Positions 33,626 through 42,322 of a DNA stretch of 64,000 nt are shown here, piece by piece. The DNA comes from Actinoplanes sp. NBRC 103695 (GTDB lineage: Bacteria > Actinomycetota > Actinomycetes > Mycobacteriales > Micromonosporaceae), in the NCBI RefSeq assembly GCF_030269485.1, contig NZ_BSTL01000010.1:209442-273441 (forward strand), written 5' to 3'. Within the stretch, counting starts at the first letter, position 1; every line of letters starts with the position of its first letter. The position numbers and the translations under genes are program-made. Below the pieces are notes generated by a model. The model did no database searches, was not told where the DNA came from, and saw only the letters and a program-made list of their open reading frames with translations.

Positions 33626-34024
33626 TTACTTCCGCGGACCGGGGTAGTCGGCCGGGCGGGCGCCGGGGTGGGCGTTCAGCCAGGCCAGATAGTCGTTGTA
33701 CGCCGCCAGTTCCGGCTCGTCGGCACCGGGCTCGGGGGCCGGGCGGGACGGGACGCGGATCGGGCGGCCGACCGTAACAGGCGTATCTGGGAGTTTCTCC
33801 GGCTCCGTGGTCTCGGCCGGCTTCGTCACCAGGCGCACCTCGCGCCACCAGATGAACACCACGAAACCGGCGAAGACCGGCCACTGGAAGGCGTACCCCC
33901 AGCTCAGTGCGTTGCCGCCGGTGGCGCGCGTGTACTGCCACCAGCCCAGCGCGAGGAACGCCAGCACGAGAACGAGCGCGACCACGTGGCGAAGGATCCA
34001 CGCCGGGGTCAGCAGCCCTTTCAT
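33626..34024 (-). CDS. Two-helix membrane protein upstream of DUF3817 gene
   Basis: 132 residues. Helices at about 10-30 and 42-60; FLALGWWQYTRATGG resembles the W-Q-x-x-R motif near the first helix of SURF1-like proteins, but the domain is too small for SURF1. A charged Pro-rich tail ends in LAAYNDYLAWLNAHPGARPADYPG. The neighbouring DUF3817 gene suggests a conserved actinobacterial membrane pair. Start ATG 34024; the ribosome binding site is poor. Confidence 0.75.
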   Translation of the reverse strand: MKGLLTPAWILRHVVALVLVLAFLALGWWQYTRATGGNALSWGYAFQWPVFAGFVVFIWWREVRLVTKPAETTEPEKLPDTPVTVGRPIRVPSRPAPEPGADEPELAAYNDYLAWLNAHPGARPADYPGPRK

Positions 34025-34091
34025 GCCATGAAGGGTAGTCGCGCGGGTTTCGGGGCGGCGCTCACGGTTACCTGTCGGGTGGAGGTAAGCC

Positions 34092-34328
34092 ATGAGCGAC
34101 GAACGACTGACGATCTCGGAGACCGGCATCGATCCGGCCGGTCTGGGTGACGACGACCTGTTCCGCGAACTGGCCAGCCTGCATCGGACGCGGCTGGACA
34201 CCTTGCGCTACGGGCCGGACGCCGCCCTGGACAACCATCTGCGGCGCACGGCGGAACTGGAGACCGAGTACATGGCCCGTAATCCGGGCCGCGAGGTGGA
34301 CCGGCACCGTCTCACCCAGGACTTCTAG
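34092..34328 (+). CDS. DUF6158-family small protein
   Basis: 78 residues: GDDDLFRELASLHRTRLDTLRYGPDAALDNHLRRTAELETEYMARNPGREVD, a helical, charged sequence conserved across actinobacteria. GGAGG lies 5-9 bases before the ATG. Function unknown. Confidence 0.8.
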   Translation: MSDERLTISETGIDPAGLGDDDLFRELASLHRTRLDTLRYGPDAALDNHLRRTAELETEYMARNPGREVDRHRLTQDF

Positions 34329-34565
34329 CGTGTGGCCTGGGTCACAACAGCTGCTGGAATCAGGTGGCGCGGCCGACGGTTGTGAACAGATGTCGGTGTG
34401 TCCAGTGTCCCCGGGCCTCACCCATTGCCTTCACGGAATACCGTTCGGCTGGAGCCGTGATGAGCCACTCGCCGCGAGGCGACATGCACACCGACGCCTA
34501 TGCGCCGCCCCTGGGGTTCCCGGGGGCGGCGCATTACGTTGCGCTCCGGGGGGTACTCGATCTTC
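34329..34565. other. Intergenic region (237 bp)
   Basis: No gene seen. CGGGGGCGGCGC-type GC stretches near 34500-34530 may form a terminator for the preceding gene: GGCGCCGCCC-like arms are visible but not a clean hairpin. Confidence 0.3.
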
Positions 34566-34766
34566 ATGACCGACCCTCGTAACCTCCAGCGCGCCGCCGA
34601 CCTGCTTCCCGAGGAGCGTGCCGCGGGCAGCGCGGACCCGAAGGCTCAGGCCGAGGCCATCCTCGCCGATTCGGACGCCCGCGAGGACAATCCAGACTAT
34701 TCGCGGGAAAACCGCACATCTCAGGAGACAGTCGCACCCACCGAAAGGGCCGAAGGCACCCGGTAG
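34566..34766 (+). CDS. Small hydrophilic protein
   Basis: 66 residues, acidic and probably largely disordered (DLLPEERAAGSADPKAQAEAILADSDAREDNPDYSREN). The ILxDSDxR segment resembles small actinobacterial proteins of unknown role. ATG 34566 is preferred over the longer open frame. No strong ribosome binding site. Confidence 0.6.
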   Translation: MTDPRNLQRAADLLPEERAAGSADPKAQAEAILADSDAREDNPDYSRENRTSQETVAPTERAEGTR

Positions 34767-34781
34767 AGGCACAAAACTTTC

Positions 34782-35801
34782 GTGTCCACCTCGATACGTG
34801 GGAGGATCCCACGCGTGCCCGCACCCCGACGGAGCGCCGAGCGCGCCGGTCAGCGGTCCACGCCGCCGGCGGCCATCGCCTCGGCCCCGAACCAGACACG
34901 CCGCACCGCCCGTCCCCTCCACCCGGGACAGGGCGCCGGTGCCCCGAACTCGGGACCGGTCCACCTCACCGAGACGGATGCCGTCATCCCAGCCCACCAC
35001 GACGCCCCTGCCGTCGGGCCCGGCCTTCCCGCGCCCCGGGACGGGGCCGACCCGCCCGTCGAGGTCGTCCTCCCCGATGAGGTCGTCCGGCCCGGCTCGT
35101 CACGTGAGATCGCCCTGCCGGACACCACGGCCGTGGAGCTCGCCGGCCTGATTCACGAGTTGTCCGAGCGGCTGCTGTCCGCGGACGACGTCAATCAGGC
35201 CCTGGAGCGCCTGGCCATCTTCACGGTGGCCGCGGTGCCCGGGGCGGTGCGCTGCTCGGTGGTGCTCATCACCGAGGGCGTCGGCCCCACCCTGACCGCC
35301 TCCGGCAGCGACGGTCGTGCGGTGGACGAGTGCCAGCTGGAGACGGGGGAGGGGCCGGGCCTGGAGGCGGCGCGCACCCGGACCATGGTCATCACCCAGA
35401 ACCTGCTGAGCGACCCGCGCTGGCCGGACCTGGCCGACTGCGCCCGCCAGGAGAACGTGCACGCCGTGGCGGCCATCCCGCTGGACGTGCAGCGATCGGC
35501 GGTGGGCGCCCTCAGCATCTACGTCCGGGCGCCGCAGGGCATCGGGCCCGATCTGCTGCTGACCGCGATGGCCGTCGTCAATCAGGCCGAGATCCTGCTG
35601 AGCGAACTGTCCCGGCGAGCGGCCCTGGTCCAGGGCGCCACGGTCGACCGCGCCATCGGGGTGATCATCGCCCAGCGTGGGTGCGGGGTCCGCGAGGCGT
35701 ACGACGTCCTCCAGGAGACCGCTCAGCGCCTGGGCATGGACCGCCAGTCGGTCGCCGAGCGCCTGATCGCCGCGGCCGCGCGGACCCGAGACACCCGTTG
35801 A
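34782..35801 (+). CDS. GAF-ANTAR transcription antitermination regulator
   Basis: 339 residues. About 110 N-terminal residues are Pro/Arg-rich and may be non-coding if a later start is used. GAF domain at about 120-265 (VELAGLIHELSERLLS...VGALSIYVRAPQG), then ANTAR at about 275-335 (GATVDRAIGVIIAQRGCGVREAYDVLQETAQRLGMDRQSVAERLI). ANTAR domains bind paired RNA hairpins to prevent termination; GAF provides the signal input. GTG 34782. Confidence 0.85.
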   Translation: MSTSIRGRIPRVPAPRRSAERAGQRSTPPAAIASAPNQTRRTARPLHPGQGAGAPNSGPVHLTETDAVIPAHHDAPAVGPGLPAPRDGADPPVEVVLPDEVVRPGSSREIALPDTTAVELAGLIHELSERLLSADDVNQALERLAIFTVAAVPGAVRCSVVLITEGVGPTLTASGSDGRAVDECQLETGEGPGLEAARTRTMVITQNLLSDPRWPDLADCARQENVHAVAAIPLDVQRSAVGALSIYVRAPQGIGPDLLLTAMAVVNQAEILLSELSRRAALVQGATVDRAIGVIIAQRGCGVREAYDVLQETAQRLGMDRQSVAERLIAAAARTRDTR

Positions 35802-35831
35802 AACAGGGCCGCGTTTCCGCGGCCCTGTTTC
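35800..35831. terminator. Perfect 14-bp bidirectional terminator
   Basis: GAAACAGGGCCGCG / CGCGGCCCTGTTTC with a 4-base loop. It overlaps the TGA of the ANTAR gene and ends 4 bases before the convergent MFS stop. Confidence 0.9.
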
Positions 35832-35835
35832 AGCT

Positions 35836-37584
35836 CTATTTGGCGTGTTCCGGTTCGTGATGGGTGTCCGGCGCCTGCTGCCCGTCCTCGTGGGCGCCAC
35901 CGCTGGACGCCGGGGTCTCCGTCGCCGCCGCGGCCGCCTCGGCCTCGTCGGCGTCGGCGCGCTGCTGCTGTGCCGAGCGCTGGGCGAGCGGGATCTCTGG
36001 CAGGAAGAACACCACGACCAGCCCGATGATCATGACGGCCAGGGCCATCAGGAAGACCACCTGGATGCCGTCCGCGAAGCCGACCTTGAACGGGTGGGCC
36101 AGCACCTCCGGCAGCCGGCTCAGGAACGACGTGTCGCCGAGGTCACCGCCGCCGCTCGTGGCCTGCTGAAGGGTCTGCGCCGCGCTGGGATTCTCGGCCA
36201 GGGCCCGCTGGAACTCCGGTGTGGCCTGCGCCGACTGGAACGACGTGCCGATCTTGCCGGGCAGCACGTTGAACAGCACCGACAGGAAGACCGCCGTACC
36301 CAGGGTGCCGCCCATCGAGCGGAAGAACGCCACCGAGCTGGTGGCCACGCCGATCTCGCGCGGGCTCACCGCGTTCTGTACCGCGGTGATCATCGGCTGC
36401 ATGTTGCCGCCCAGGCCGAGGCCCATCACCACCATGATCAGCATGGTCCGCCAGAGCGGGGTGTCGGCGTCGATGGTGGCGAACAGGCCCAGCGCGACGA
36501 CCATCAGCATGCTGCCGATGATCGGGAAGATCCGGTACCGCCCGGTCCGGGAGATGAGCTGACCGGCCAGGATCGAGCCGGACATGATGCCGAAGACGAA
36601 CGGGATCATCTGCAGGCCGGCCGCGGTGGCCGAGGAGCCCTTCACGATCTGCAGGTACAGCGGGACGGTCATCAGGCCGCCGAACATCGCCATGCCCAGG
36701 ATGGTGCTGGAGATCGAGGACACCGCGACCGTACGGTTGCCGAACAACCGCAGCGGCAGCAGCGCCTCCTCCTTGTACGCCCGTTCGGCGAAGATGAAGG
36801 CGACCAGGCCGATGACCCCGATCGCATAGCAGAGGATCGCCCGGCCGGAGTCCCAGCCCCAGGTGCGGCCCTGCTCGGCGACGATGAGCAGCGGCACCAG
36901 ACCGGTGATCAGGGCGAGCGCACCGGGCCAGTCGATCCGGTGGCTGACCCGGGTGTGCGGCAGATGCAGCACCTTGGCCACCACGATCATCGCGGCGACG
37001 CCGATCGGCACGTTCAGGTAGAAGACCCAGCGCCAGCCGTCGATCCAGAGGATCTTGTCGGCGCCGGCGAAGAAGCCGCCGAGGATCGGGCCGATGACGC
37101 TGGCGGTGCCGAAGACGGCCAGGAAGAAGCCCTGGTACTTGGCCCGCTCGCGGGGCGGCACGATGTCGCCGATGATGGCCAGGGCCAGCGACATCAGGCC
37201 ACCGGCGCCGATGCCCTGGATCGCTCGGAACGCCGCCAGCTGGTACATGTTCTCGGACAGGCCGCAGAGCATCGAGCCGACGATGAAGATGCCGATGGCG
37301 AAGAGGAAGAACGGCCGCCGCCCGTAGATGTCGGACAGCTTGCCGTACAGCGGCGTCGAGATCGTGGATGTGATCAGGAACGCGGTCGTGGCCCAGGCCT
37401 GCAGGTCGAAGCCGTTGAGGTCGTCGGCGATGGTCCGGGTCGCGGTGGCCATGATCGTCTGGTCGAGCGCGGCCAGGAACATGCCCATCATCAGCCCGAC
37501 CAGAACCGTGAGGATCTGGCGATGGGTGAAGTCGGCTGACCGGGCGGCGGGTCCGCCCGCCGGCGCTGTGCTGGTGTTACTCAC
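35836..37584 (-). CDS. DHA2-family (14-TM) multidrug MFS exporter
   Basis: 582 residues, 14 predicted helices. Family motifs LDQTIMATATRTIADDL, GKLSDIYGRRPFF, RAIQGIGAGGLMSLALAIIGDIVPPRER and GPILGGFFA are intact. A hydrophilic His/Glu-rich tail follows the last helix. Coupled by ATGA to an upstream MarR gene, which probably controls it. Likely drug:H+ antiporter; substrate unknown. Confidence 0.93.
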   Translation of the reverse strand: MSNTSTAPAGGPAARSADFTHRQILTVLVGLMMGMFLAALDQTIMATATRTIADDLNGFDLQAWATTAFLITSTISTPLYGKLSDIYGRRPFFLFAIGIFIVGSMLCGLSENMYQLAAFRAIQGIGAGGLMSLALAIIGDIVPPRERAKYQGFFLAVFGTASVIGPILGGFFAGADKILWIDGWRWVFYLNVPIGVAAMIVVAKVLHLPHTRVSHRIDWPGALALITGLVPLLIVAEQGRTWGWDSGRAILCYAIGVIGLVAFIFAERAYKEEALLPLRLFGNRTVAVSSISSTILGMAMFGGLMTVPLYLQIVKGSSATAAGLQMIPFVFGIMSGSILAGQLISRTGRYRIFPIIGSMLMVVALGLFATIDADTPLWRTMLIMVVMGLGLGGNMQPMITAVQNAVSPREIGVATSSVAFFRSMGGTLGTAVFLSVLFNVLPGKIGTSFQSAQATPEFQRALAENPSAAQTLQQATSGGGDLGDTSFLSRLPEVLAHPFKVGFADGIQVVFLMALAVMIIGLVVVFFLPEIPLAQRSAQQQRADADEAEAAAAATETPASSGGAHEDGQQAPDTHHEPEHAK

Positions 37585-38060
37585 GCGATCTCCCGTGGTG
37601 TCACGGCCGAGTCACTACGCAGCAGCGCCTCGACTGAGTTGTTGAATTCGACGAACAGGCCGGCGAACAGGTCGACGCGTTCCGCCGGCCAGTCCCGCAT
37701 GACCCGTCCGATCAGCGCGTTGCGCGCCTCGGCCAGCTCGGCGACCGCGGCCAGCCCGGTCTCGGTCACCGCCAGCCGGGACACCCGGCCGTCCGCCGGG
37801 TCGGCCTCGCGTGTGACGAGTCCGGCCTTGACCAGCTGAGCCGCCTGCCGGCTGACCGTCGACGGGTCGGCCCGTTTGACCTCGGCCAGGTCGGTGACCC
37901 GCATCGGTCCCAGGTGACGCAGCGGGAACAACAGCATCAGCGCGGAGAAGTCCGCCCCGAGGTCACCGAAACTGAGCATGCCCTTGGCGCGGACACCCAG
38001 TCGTGCGAATCGCACAAGTTCTCCGGCGAGGCGGCCGGTCGCGCTCTGTTCCTGTTCCAT
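37581..38060 (-). CDS. MarR-family repressor of the MFS exporter
   Basis: 159 residues. MRVTDLAEVKRADPSTVSRQAAQLVKAGLVTREADPADGRVSRLAVTETG is the winged helix with recognition helix and wing. ATG 38060 lies 8 bases after TAGGCT (38069-38074) on the minus strand, a near-leaderless start; ACAACTTGT palindromes just upstream are candidate operators. Overlaps the exporter gene by 4 bases. Confidence 0.9.
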   Translation of the reverse strand: MEQEQSATGRLAGELVRFARLGVRAKGMLSFGDLGADFSALMLLFPLRHLGPMRVTDLAEVKRADPSTVSRQAAQLVKAGLVTREADPADGRVSRLAVTETGLAAVAELAEARNALIGRVMRDWPAERVDLFAGLFVEFNNSVEALLRSDSAVTPREIA

Positions 38061-38071
38061 TTGCGTGCAGC

Positions 38072-38677
38072 CTACAAGTTGTTGGTTGGTGAAAGCATTG
38101 TGTTTCGCATCTCCCACACCGCCGCAATCAGCGACTCAGCCTCCTCCAGCGCGCGCGGGACCGGAACCGAATATTCGGCGAGCCGGTCGAAGAGCCGCCG
38201 CGGGAAGAAGCCGCGATCAGCGTCGCCGACCACCACCCGGGCACCCGACCGGCGAGCGTCCAGCAGCGCCGCCGTCATCTGCTCGGCCACCCGGACGGTG
38301 TAGAAGACGTCACCGGCGAGCAGCACCTGCGGAGGTTGTTCCACCGGGTCGCCGAACGAAACGTCGTTGGCGGCGGCGTTGCGCCGGGCCGCCTCGACCG
38401 CGCGAGGGTCCGAATCGGCGACGGTGACCAGCGCCGCACCCGCCTTGGCCGCGGCGATCCCGACCAGGCCGGACCCGGTCGCGAGGTCGAGCACCCGCAG
38501 GCCGCGGACCACCTCGGGATGATCCAGGACGTACCGGGCGAGCGCCTGGCCGCCGGCCCACGCGAACTCCCAGAACGGCGGCGGCCGGTCGCTGTGGAAG
38601 GCGCCGTCGAACAACCCGCGGTTCGGCTCGGCCAGGTGGAGGGAGATCTCCGGAGTCAGGGGTACGGGTGTCAGCAC
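38072..38677 (-). CDS. Class I SAM methyltransferase (ETFB-lysine/Nnt1-like)
   Basis: 201 residues. GLRVLDLATGSGLVGIAAAKAGA is the SAM loop, VTVADSDPRAVEAARRNAAAN motif II, LAGDVFY a post-II motif as in METTL20/PrmA-like lysine methyltransferases. GTG 38677 with AGGAGA upstream. Its stop TAG coincides with the -10-like TAGGCT of the MarR gene 11 bases downstream. Confidence 0.85.
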   Translation of the reverse strand: MLTPVPLTPEISLHLAEPNRGLFDGAFHSDRPPPFWEFAWAGGQALARYVLDHPEVVRGLRVLDLATGSGLVGIAAAKAGAALVTVADSDPRAVEAARRNAAANDVSFGDPVEQPPQVLLAGDVFYTVRVAEQMTAALLDARRSGARVVVGDADRGFFPRRLFDRLAEYSVPVPRALEEAESLIAAVWEMRNTMLSPTNNL

Positions 38678-38890
38678 ACTGCTGATTCTCCTGTGACGTG
38701 AGGGGGTTCCCTCGACCGAAAGATCTGTTATAGCGACCGGTCGGCCTCATCCGTTCGGCGGGCGGGCATCCAGTTCGATCCCGGTGCGTGGATCGGATCG
38801 GGCTGTTCATACGGCCAGCAATCTTGATGCGTGAACATAGACTGCGGCGACTGTGTAGTGCGCGGGGGATGTGTTCGAAGGAGGTGGCGG

Positions 38891-39532
38891 ATGAGTGACA
38901 GTTCGATCACGGTGCTCGTTGTCGACGGCCACCAGACTTTCGCCGACCTGCTTGGCGTGGCCCTCAACGGCCAGCCTGACCTGCGCTGGGTGGGCCACGC
39001 GCGGACCGGGCAGGAAGCGCTGAGTCTGGTTGGCGAGTTGCGTCCGGATGTCGTACTGCTCGACCCGGAACTGTCCGATTCAGACGGGATCGCGATCGCC
39101 GAGCTGATGCGGCACCGCTTTCCGGACACCAGAGTGGTGATCCTCACAGCGAGCAATGAGCAGGCTCTGGTCGGCCGGGCGACCGCCGCGGGCGCGGCCG
39201 GGTTCCTCACCAAGAACGGGCCGCTCGGTGACGTGCTCAACGCGGTGCACACCGCCCACGGCGGCGGCATGACCGTCTCCACCGACATCCTGGCCCGGTT
39301 GCTGCGCAGCACCGCGCCGGTGGCGGGCCCGCGGCCCGGTGGCCTGACCGCCCGGGAGCACGAGGTGCTCGAGCTGATGGCGGCCGGTCTCGATCCCCGC
39401 GCGATCGCCCGGCGACTCGGGATCAGCGTGCACACCTGCCGCGGCCACGTGAAGGCGTTGCTCGGCAAACTCGGCGCGCACAGCCAGCTGGAGGCGGTCG
39501 CACTCGCCCGCCAGCGGGGCATCATTCAGTAG
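38891..39532 (+). CDS. Orphan LuxR/NarL-type response regulator
   Basis: 213 residues. REC domain at 1-125 with phospho-acceptor Asp in DVVLLDPELSDSDG and Lys in FLTKNG; the usual acidic pair near the start reads VVDGHQTF, so one acid is missing. LuxR HTH at about 150-210 (GGLTAREHEVLELMAAGLDPRAIARRLGISVHTCRGHVKALLGKLGAHSQ). AAGGAGGT 5 bases before ATG 38891 settles the start. No kinase is adjacent. Confidence 0.9.
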   Translation: MSDSSITVLVVDGHQTFADLLGVALNGQPDLRWVGHARTGQEALSLVGELRPDVVLLDPELSDSDGIAIAELMRHRFPDTRVVILTASNEQALVGRATAAGAAGFLTKNGPLGDVLNAVHTAHGGGMTVSTDILARLLRSTAPVAGPRPGGLTAREHEVLELMAAGLDPRAIARRLGISVHTCRGHVKALLGKLGAHSQLEAVALARQRGIIQ

Positions 39533-39602
39533 CTTTTTGCGCGCAGAGTGCACCATTGGGTGGCGCTTGACCTGGGACTGGTGACGGAGAGTAATTCACT
39601 CC

Positions 39603-41090
39603 GTGACTCATCCGCAGCGCGCCGTCATCCGTACCACTCCCCGGAAGCGCAGCGGCGAACGATCGTCGGCGCCGACGCGATCGGGAGGACATCGCGTGGA
39701 ACGTTCACCAGCCGATGAGGCCACGGCGTCCGATGTGGTCGTGGCCGATCTACCGACCAGCTCGGGCGCCCACTGGGCCAACCGCGACCGTCTTCGCAGC
39801 ACCGGGGAGCAACCGATGTTCCGCCGCCCACCGGCCAGCAACTCCTTCACCGAGGAGGAGCGGCAACAGCCGTGGGACGCGTTCGGGTCCACGCCGCAGA
39901 CGCCGCAGCACGCCGCCGCCGAGGAGCCCGCGCCGTCCGACACCGGCTCGCGCAGCCGAGCCTCCTTCGGAATGACCGACGAGCCGATCAGCGGGAACTG
40001 GTTCGGCCACGACCCGTCGCCGGTCTCGCCGGCCGGTCCGGTCGCCGCGCCGTCGCACGGTTACCCGGCGTCGTCCCAGCATCAGGCGCCGGACCGGTAT
40101 CAGACCCCGGCCCAGCCCGAGCCGATCGCGGTCGAGCTGCCGGTCCGGACGGCCGAGTCGCACACCGGCACCCACCACTGGCAGACGCAGATGCCGATGG
40201 GCCGCGGTGAGCAGCCCGCGCAAGAAGCCGGCGCCGGGTTCTTCGACGAGCAGCAGCACCACGAGATCCGCGCGCACCGGGCGGACGCCGCGGCCGCGCA
40301 CCACCACCAGACCGCGCCGCGCCGGTCGAAGGCACTGACCGCCGCCACCGTCACCCTGACCGCGCTGGTGCTGCTCGGCGGCGTCGGCGCCGGTGTCGCC
40401 TACTTCTCCGGCGACGACAAGAGCCTCGGCTCGGTCCTCCAGCTCGGCAACGACACCAGCGACAAGGCCGAAGCACCCGACGACTCGGTCGCCACGGCGC
40501 CGCTCGGCAACCGGACCAGCGCCGCCTTCGAACTGGTCGCGGGGACCCAGCGGGCCACCGTGAAGACCCAGGACCTGGGCAACGAGCTCTACCGGATCTC
40601 CTCGGCCGACGACTCCGGCACCGCGCCCCGGCCCACCGTCGACGCCGAAAAGGTGCGACTGCTCCTGGAGGCCAAGGGCGAGGGCGCCCGCGGCAACGTC
40701 GAAATCCTGCTGTCGAGCAAGGTGACCTGGGCGCTGCGGTTCACCGGCGGCGCCGACGAGCAGCTGGTCGACCTGACCGGCGGCAAGCTCAGCCAGGTCG
40801 ACCTGACCGGCTCCAGCCGGCGGGTCAGCATGACGCTGCCCCGGCCGACCGGCACCGTGCAGGTGCGGATCGCCGGCGCGATCGAGGACCTGTCGCTCTC
40901 GTCACCGTCCGGCAGCCCCGTGCGGGTCCGGGTGGACGGCGGGGTCAAGACCGTTGCCGCCGGCACGCGTACGCTGCGCGACCTCGAGCCGGGCTCCACC
41001 CTGACGCCGAAGGACTGGAAGACAGCCAATCGTTACGACGTCGCGGCGGAGTCCCGGCTCACCCTGCTGACGGTCAAGACCCTCAGCTGA
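39603..41090 (+). CDS. Membrane-anchored protein with long cytosolic tail and beta-rich ectodomain
   Basis: 495 residues. The first about 240 residues are Pro/Gln/His-rich and disordered (PQTPQHAAAEEP, QHHEIRAHRADAAAAHHHQ). One helix at about 245-270 leads to an outer domain of repeated short beta strands (NVEILLSSKVTWALRFTGGADEQLVDLTGGKLSQVDLTG...GSPVRVRVDGGV) resembling LiaF/DUF4097-type adhesin-like beta helices. GTG start. Function unknown, possibly envelope stress sensing. Stop shared in a palindrome with serA. Confidence 0.75.
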   Translation: MTHPQRAVIRTTPRKRSGERSSAPTRSGGHRVERSPADEATASDVVVADLPTSSGAHWANRDRLRSTGEQPMFRRPPASNSFTEEERQQPWDAFGSTPQTPQHAAAEEPAPSDTGSRSRASFGMTDEPISGNWFGHDPSPVSPAGPVAAPSHGYPASSQHQAPDRYQTPAQPEPIAVELPVRTAESHTGTHHWQTQMPMGRGEQPAQEAGAGFFDEQQHHEIRAHRADAAAAHHHQTAPRRSKALTAATVTLTALVLLGGVGAGVAYFSGDDKSLGSVLQLGNDTSDKAEAPDDSVATAPLGNRTSAAFELVAGTQRATVKTQDLGNELYRISSADDSGTAPRPTVDAEKVRLLLEAKGEGARGNVEILLSSKVTWALRFTGGADEQLVDLTGGKLSQVDLTGSSRRVSMTLPRPTGTVQVRIAGAIEDLSLSSPSGSPVRVRVDGGVKTVAAGTRTLRDLEPGSTLTPKDWKTANRYDVAAESRLTLLTVKTLS

Positions 41091-42279
41091 GGACCCGCAG
41101 CCGTACCGTCTGGTCCATGGCCCTCAACCTGTCGAGAACCTCGTCGGGGTAACCACCGCTGATGTCGGTGATCAGATAGCCGTACTCGCCGCGGGTGCTG
41201 AGCAGCTGACCCTCGACGTTCACCTTGTGCTCGGCGAGGATGCTGTTCACCTGGGCCAGCACACCCGGCGTGTTGATGTGCACGTGGACGATGCGGCTCA
41301 TGCCGTCCTGCTGAGGCAGCGCGACGCCGGGCAGGTTGACGCTCAGCGTGGTGTTTCCCTCGCGTACGAAATGGGCGAGTTTGTTGGCCACGAAATCGCC
41401 GATGTCGGACTGCGCCTCCTCGGTGGACCCGCCGATGTGCGGCGTGAGGATGACGTTGGGCAGGCCACGCAGCTCGGAGACGAACTCGTCGCCGCGGCCC
41501 TTGGGCTCGGACGGGAAGACATCCACCGCCGCGCCCGCCAGGTGACCGCTGACCAGCGCGTCACGCAGAGCCAGGTGGTCGACCACGATGCCGCGGGACA
41601 GGTTGAGGAAGATCGTGCCCTTGCGCATCCGGCGGAACTGATCGGCGCCGAAGAAACCGAGGTTGCCCGGGCGGCCGTCCACGTGCAGGGTCACCACGTC
41701 GGACGTTTCCAGCAGCTCCTCCATGCTGGCGCAGCGGTGCGCGTTGCTCAGCGCGAGCTTGTCCGCCGTGTCGTAGAAGGAAACGTGCATGCCCAGGTTC
41801 TCGGCGAGCACGCTCAACTGCGTACCGATGTTGCCGTAACCGACGATGCCGAGCCGGCGGCCGCGGATCTCATGGCTGCCGTCGGCCGACTTGTCCCAGA
41901 TGCCGGCGTGCATGCCCGTGTTCTTCTCGGTCAGCCGGCGGGTCAGCGCGATGATCTCGGAGACGGCCAGCTCCACCACCGAACGGGTGTTGGAGAACGG
42001 CGCATTGAACACCGCCACACCACGCGAGGCGGCCGCGACCAGGTCGATCTGATCGGTGCCGATGCAGAACGCGCCGATCGCCACCAGGCTGTCGGCCGCT
42101 TCCAGCACCGCCGCGGTGACCTTGGTCTTGGAGCGGATGCCGAGCAGGCCCACGCCCGGGATGCGCTCGATCAGCTCGGCCTCGTCGAGGGCCGAGCTCA
42201 CGGACTCGACCTCGTAACCGTCCGCCTCGAGCCGCGCGACCGCGTCGGCGTGGATGTTCTCGAGCAGGAGGACTCGCAC
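41083..42279 (-). CDS. serA: D-3-phosphoglycerate dehydrogenase with ACT domain
   Basis: 398 residues. First step of serine synthesis (3-phosphoglycerate to phosphohydroxypyruvate). Rossmann motif GIVGYGNIGTQLSVLAENLGM; catalytic Arg in NLSRG, Glu in FPSEPKG and His in LTPHIGGSTEEAQ; ACT domain at the C-terminus (VHVHINTPGVLAQVNSILAEHKVNVEGQ). The short SerA type with one ACT domain, as in E. coli, expected to be serine-inhibited. GTG start. Confidence 0.94.
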   Translation of the reverse strand: MRVLLLENIHADAVARLEADGYEVESVSSALDEAELIERIPGVGLLGIRSKTKVTAAVLEAADSLVAIGAFCIGTDQIDLVAAASRGVAVFNAPFSNTRSVVELAVSEIIALTRRLTEKNTGMHAGIWDKSADGSHEIRGRRLGIVGYGNIGTQLSVLAENLGMHVSFYDTADKLALSNAHRCASMEELLETSDVVTLHVDGRPGNLGFFGADQFRRMRKGTIFLNLSRGIVVDHLALRDALVSGHLAGAAVDVFPSEPKGRGDEFVSELRGLPNVILTPHIGGSTEEAQSDIGDFVANKLAHFVREGNTTLSVNLPGVALPQQDGMSRIVHVHINTPGVLAQVNSILAEHKVNVEGQLLSTRGEYGYLITDISGGYPDEVLDRLRAMDQTVRLRVLS

Positions 42280-42322
42280 CTTGGCTCCGATCTAGATCTG
42301 GGGAAATTCCAGGGTAGTCGGC

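Noticed and set aside
35845..37539. 564-codon frame antisense to the DHA2 exporter
   Set aside because: His/Asp-rich shadow translation with no domain; the exporter motifs are complete on the other strand.
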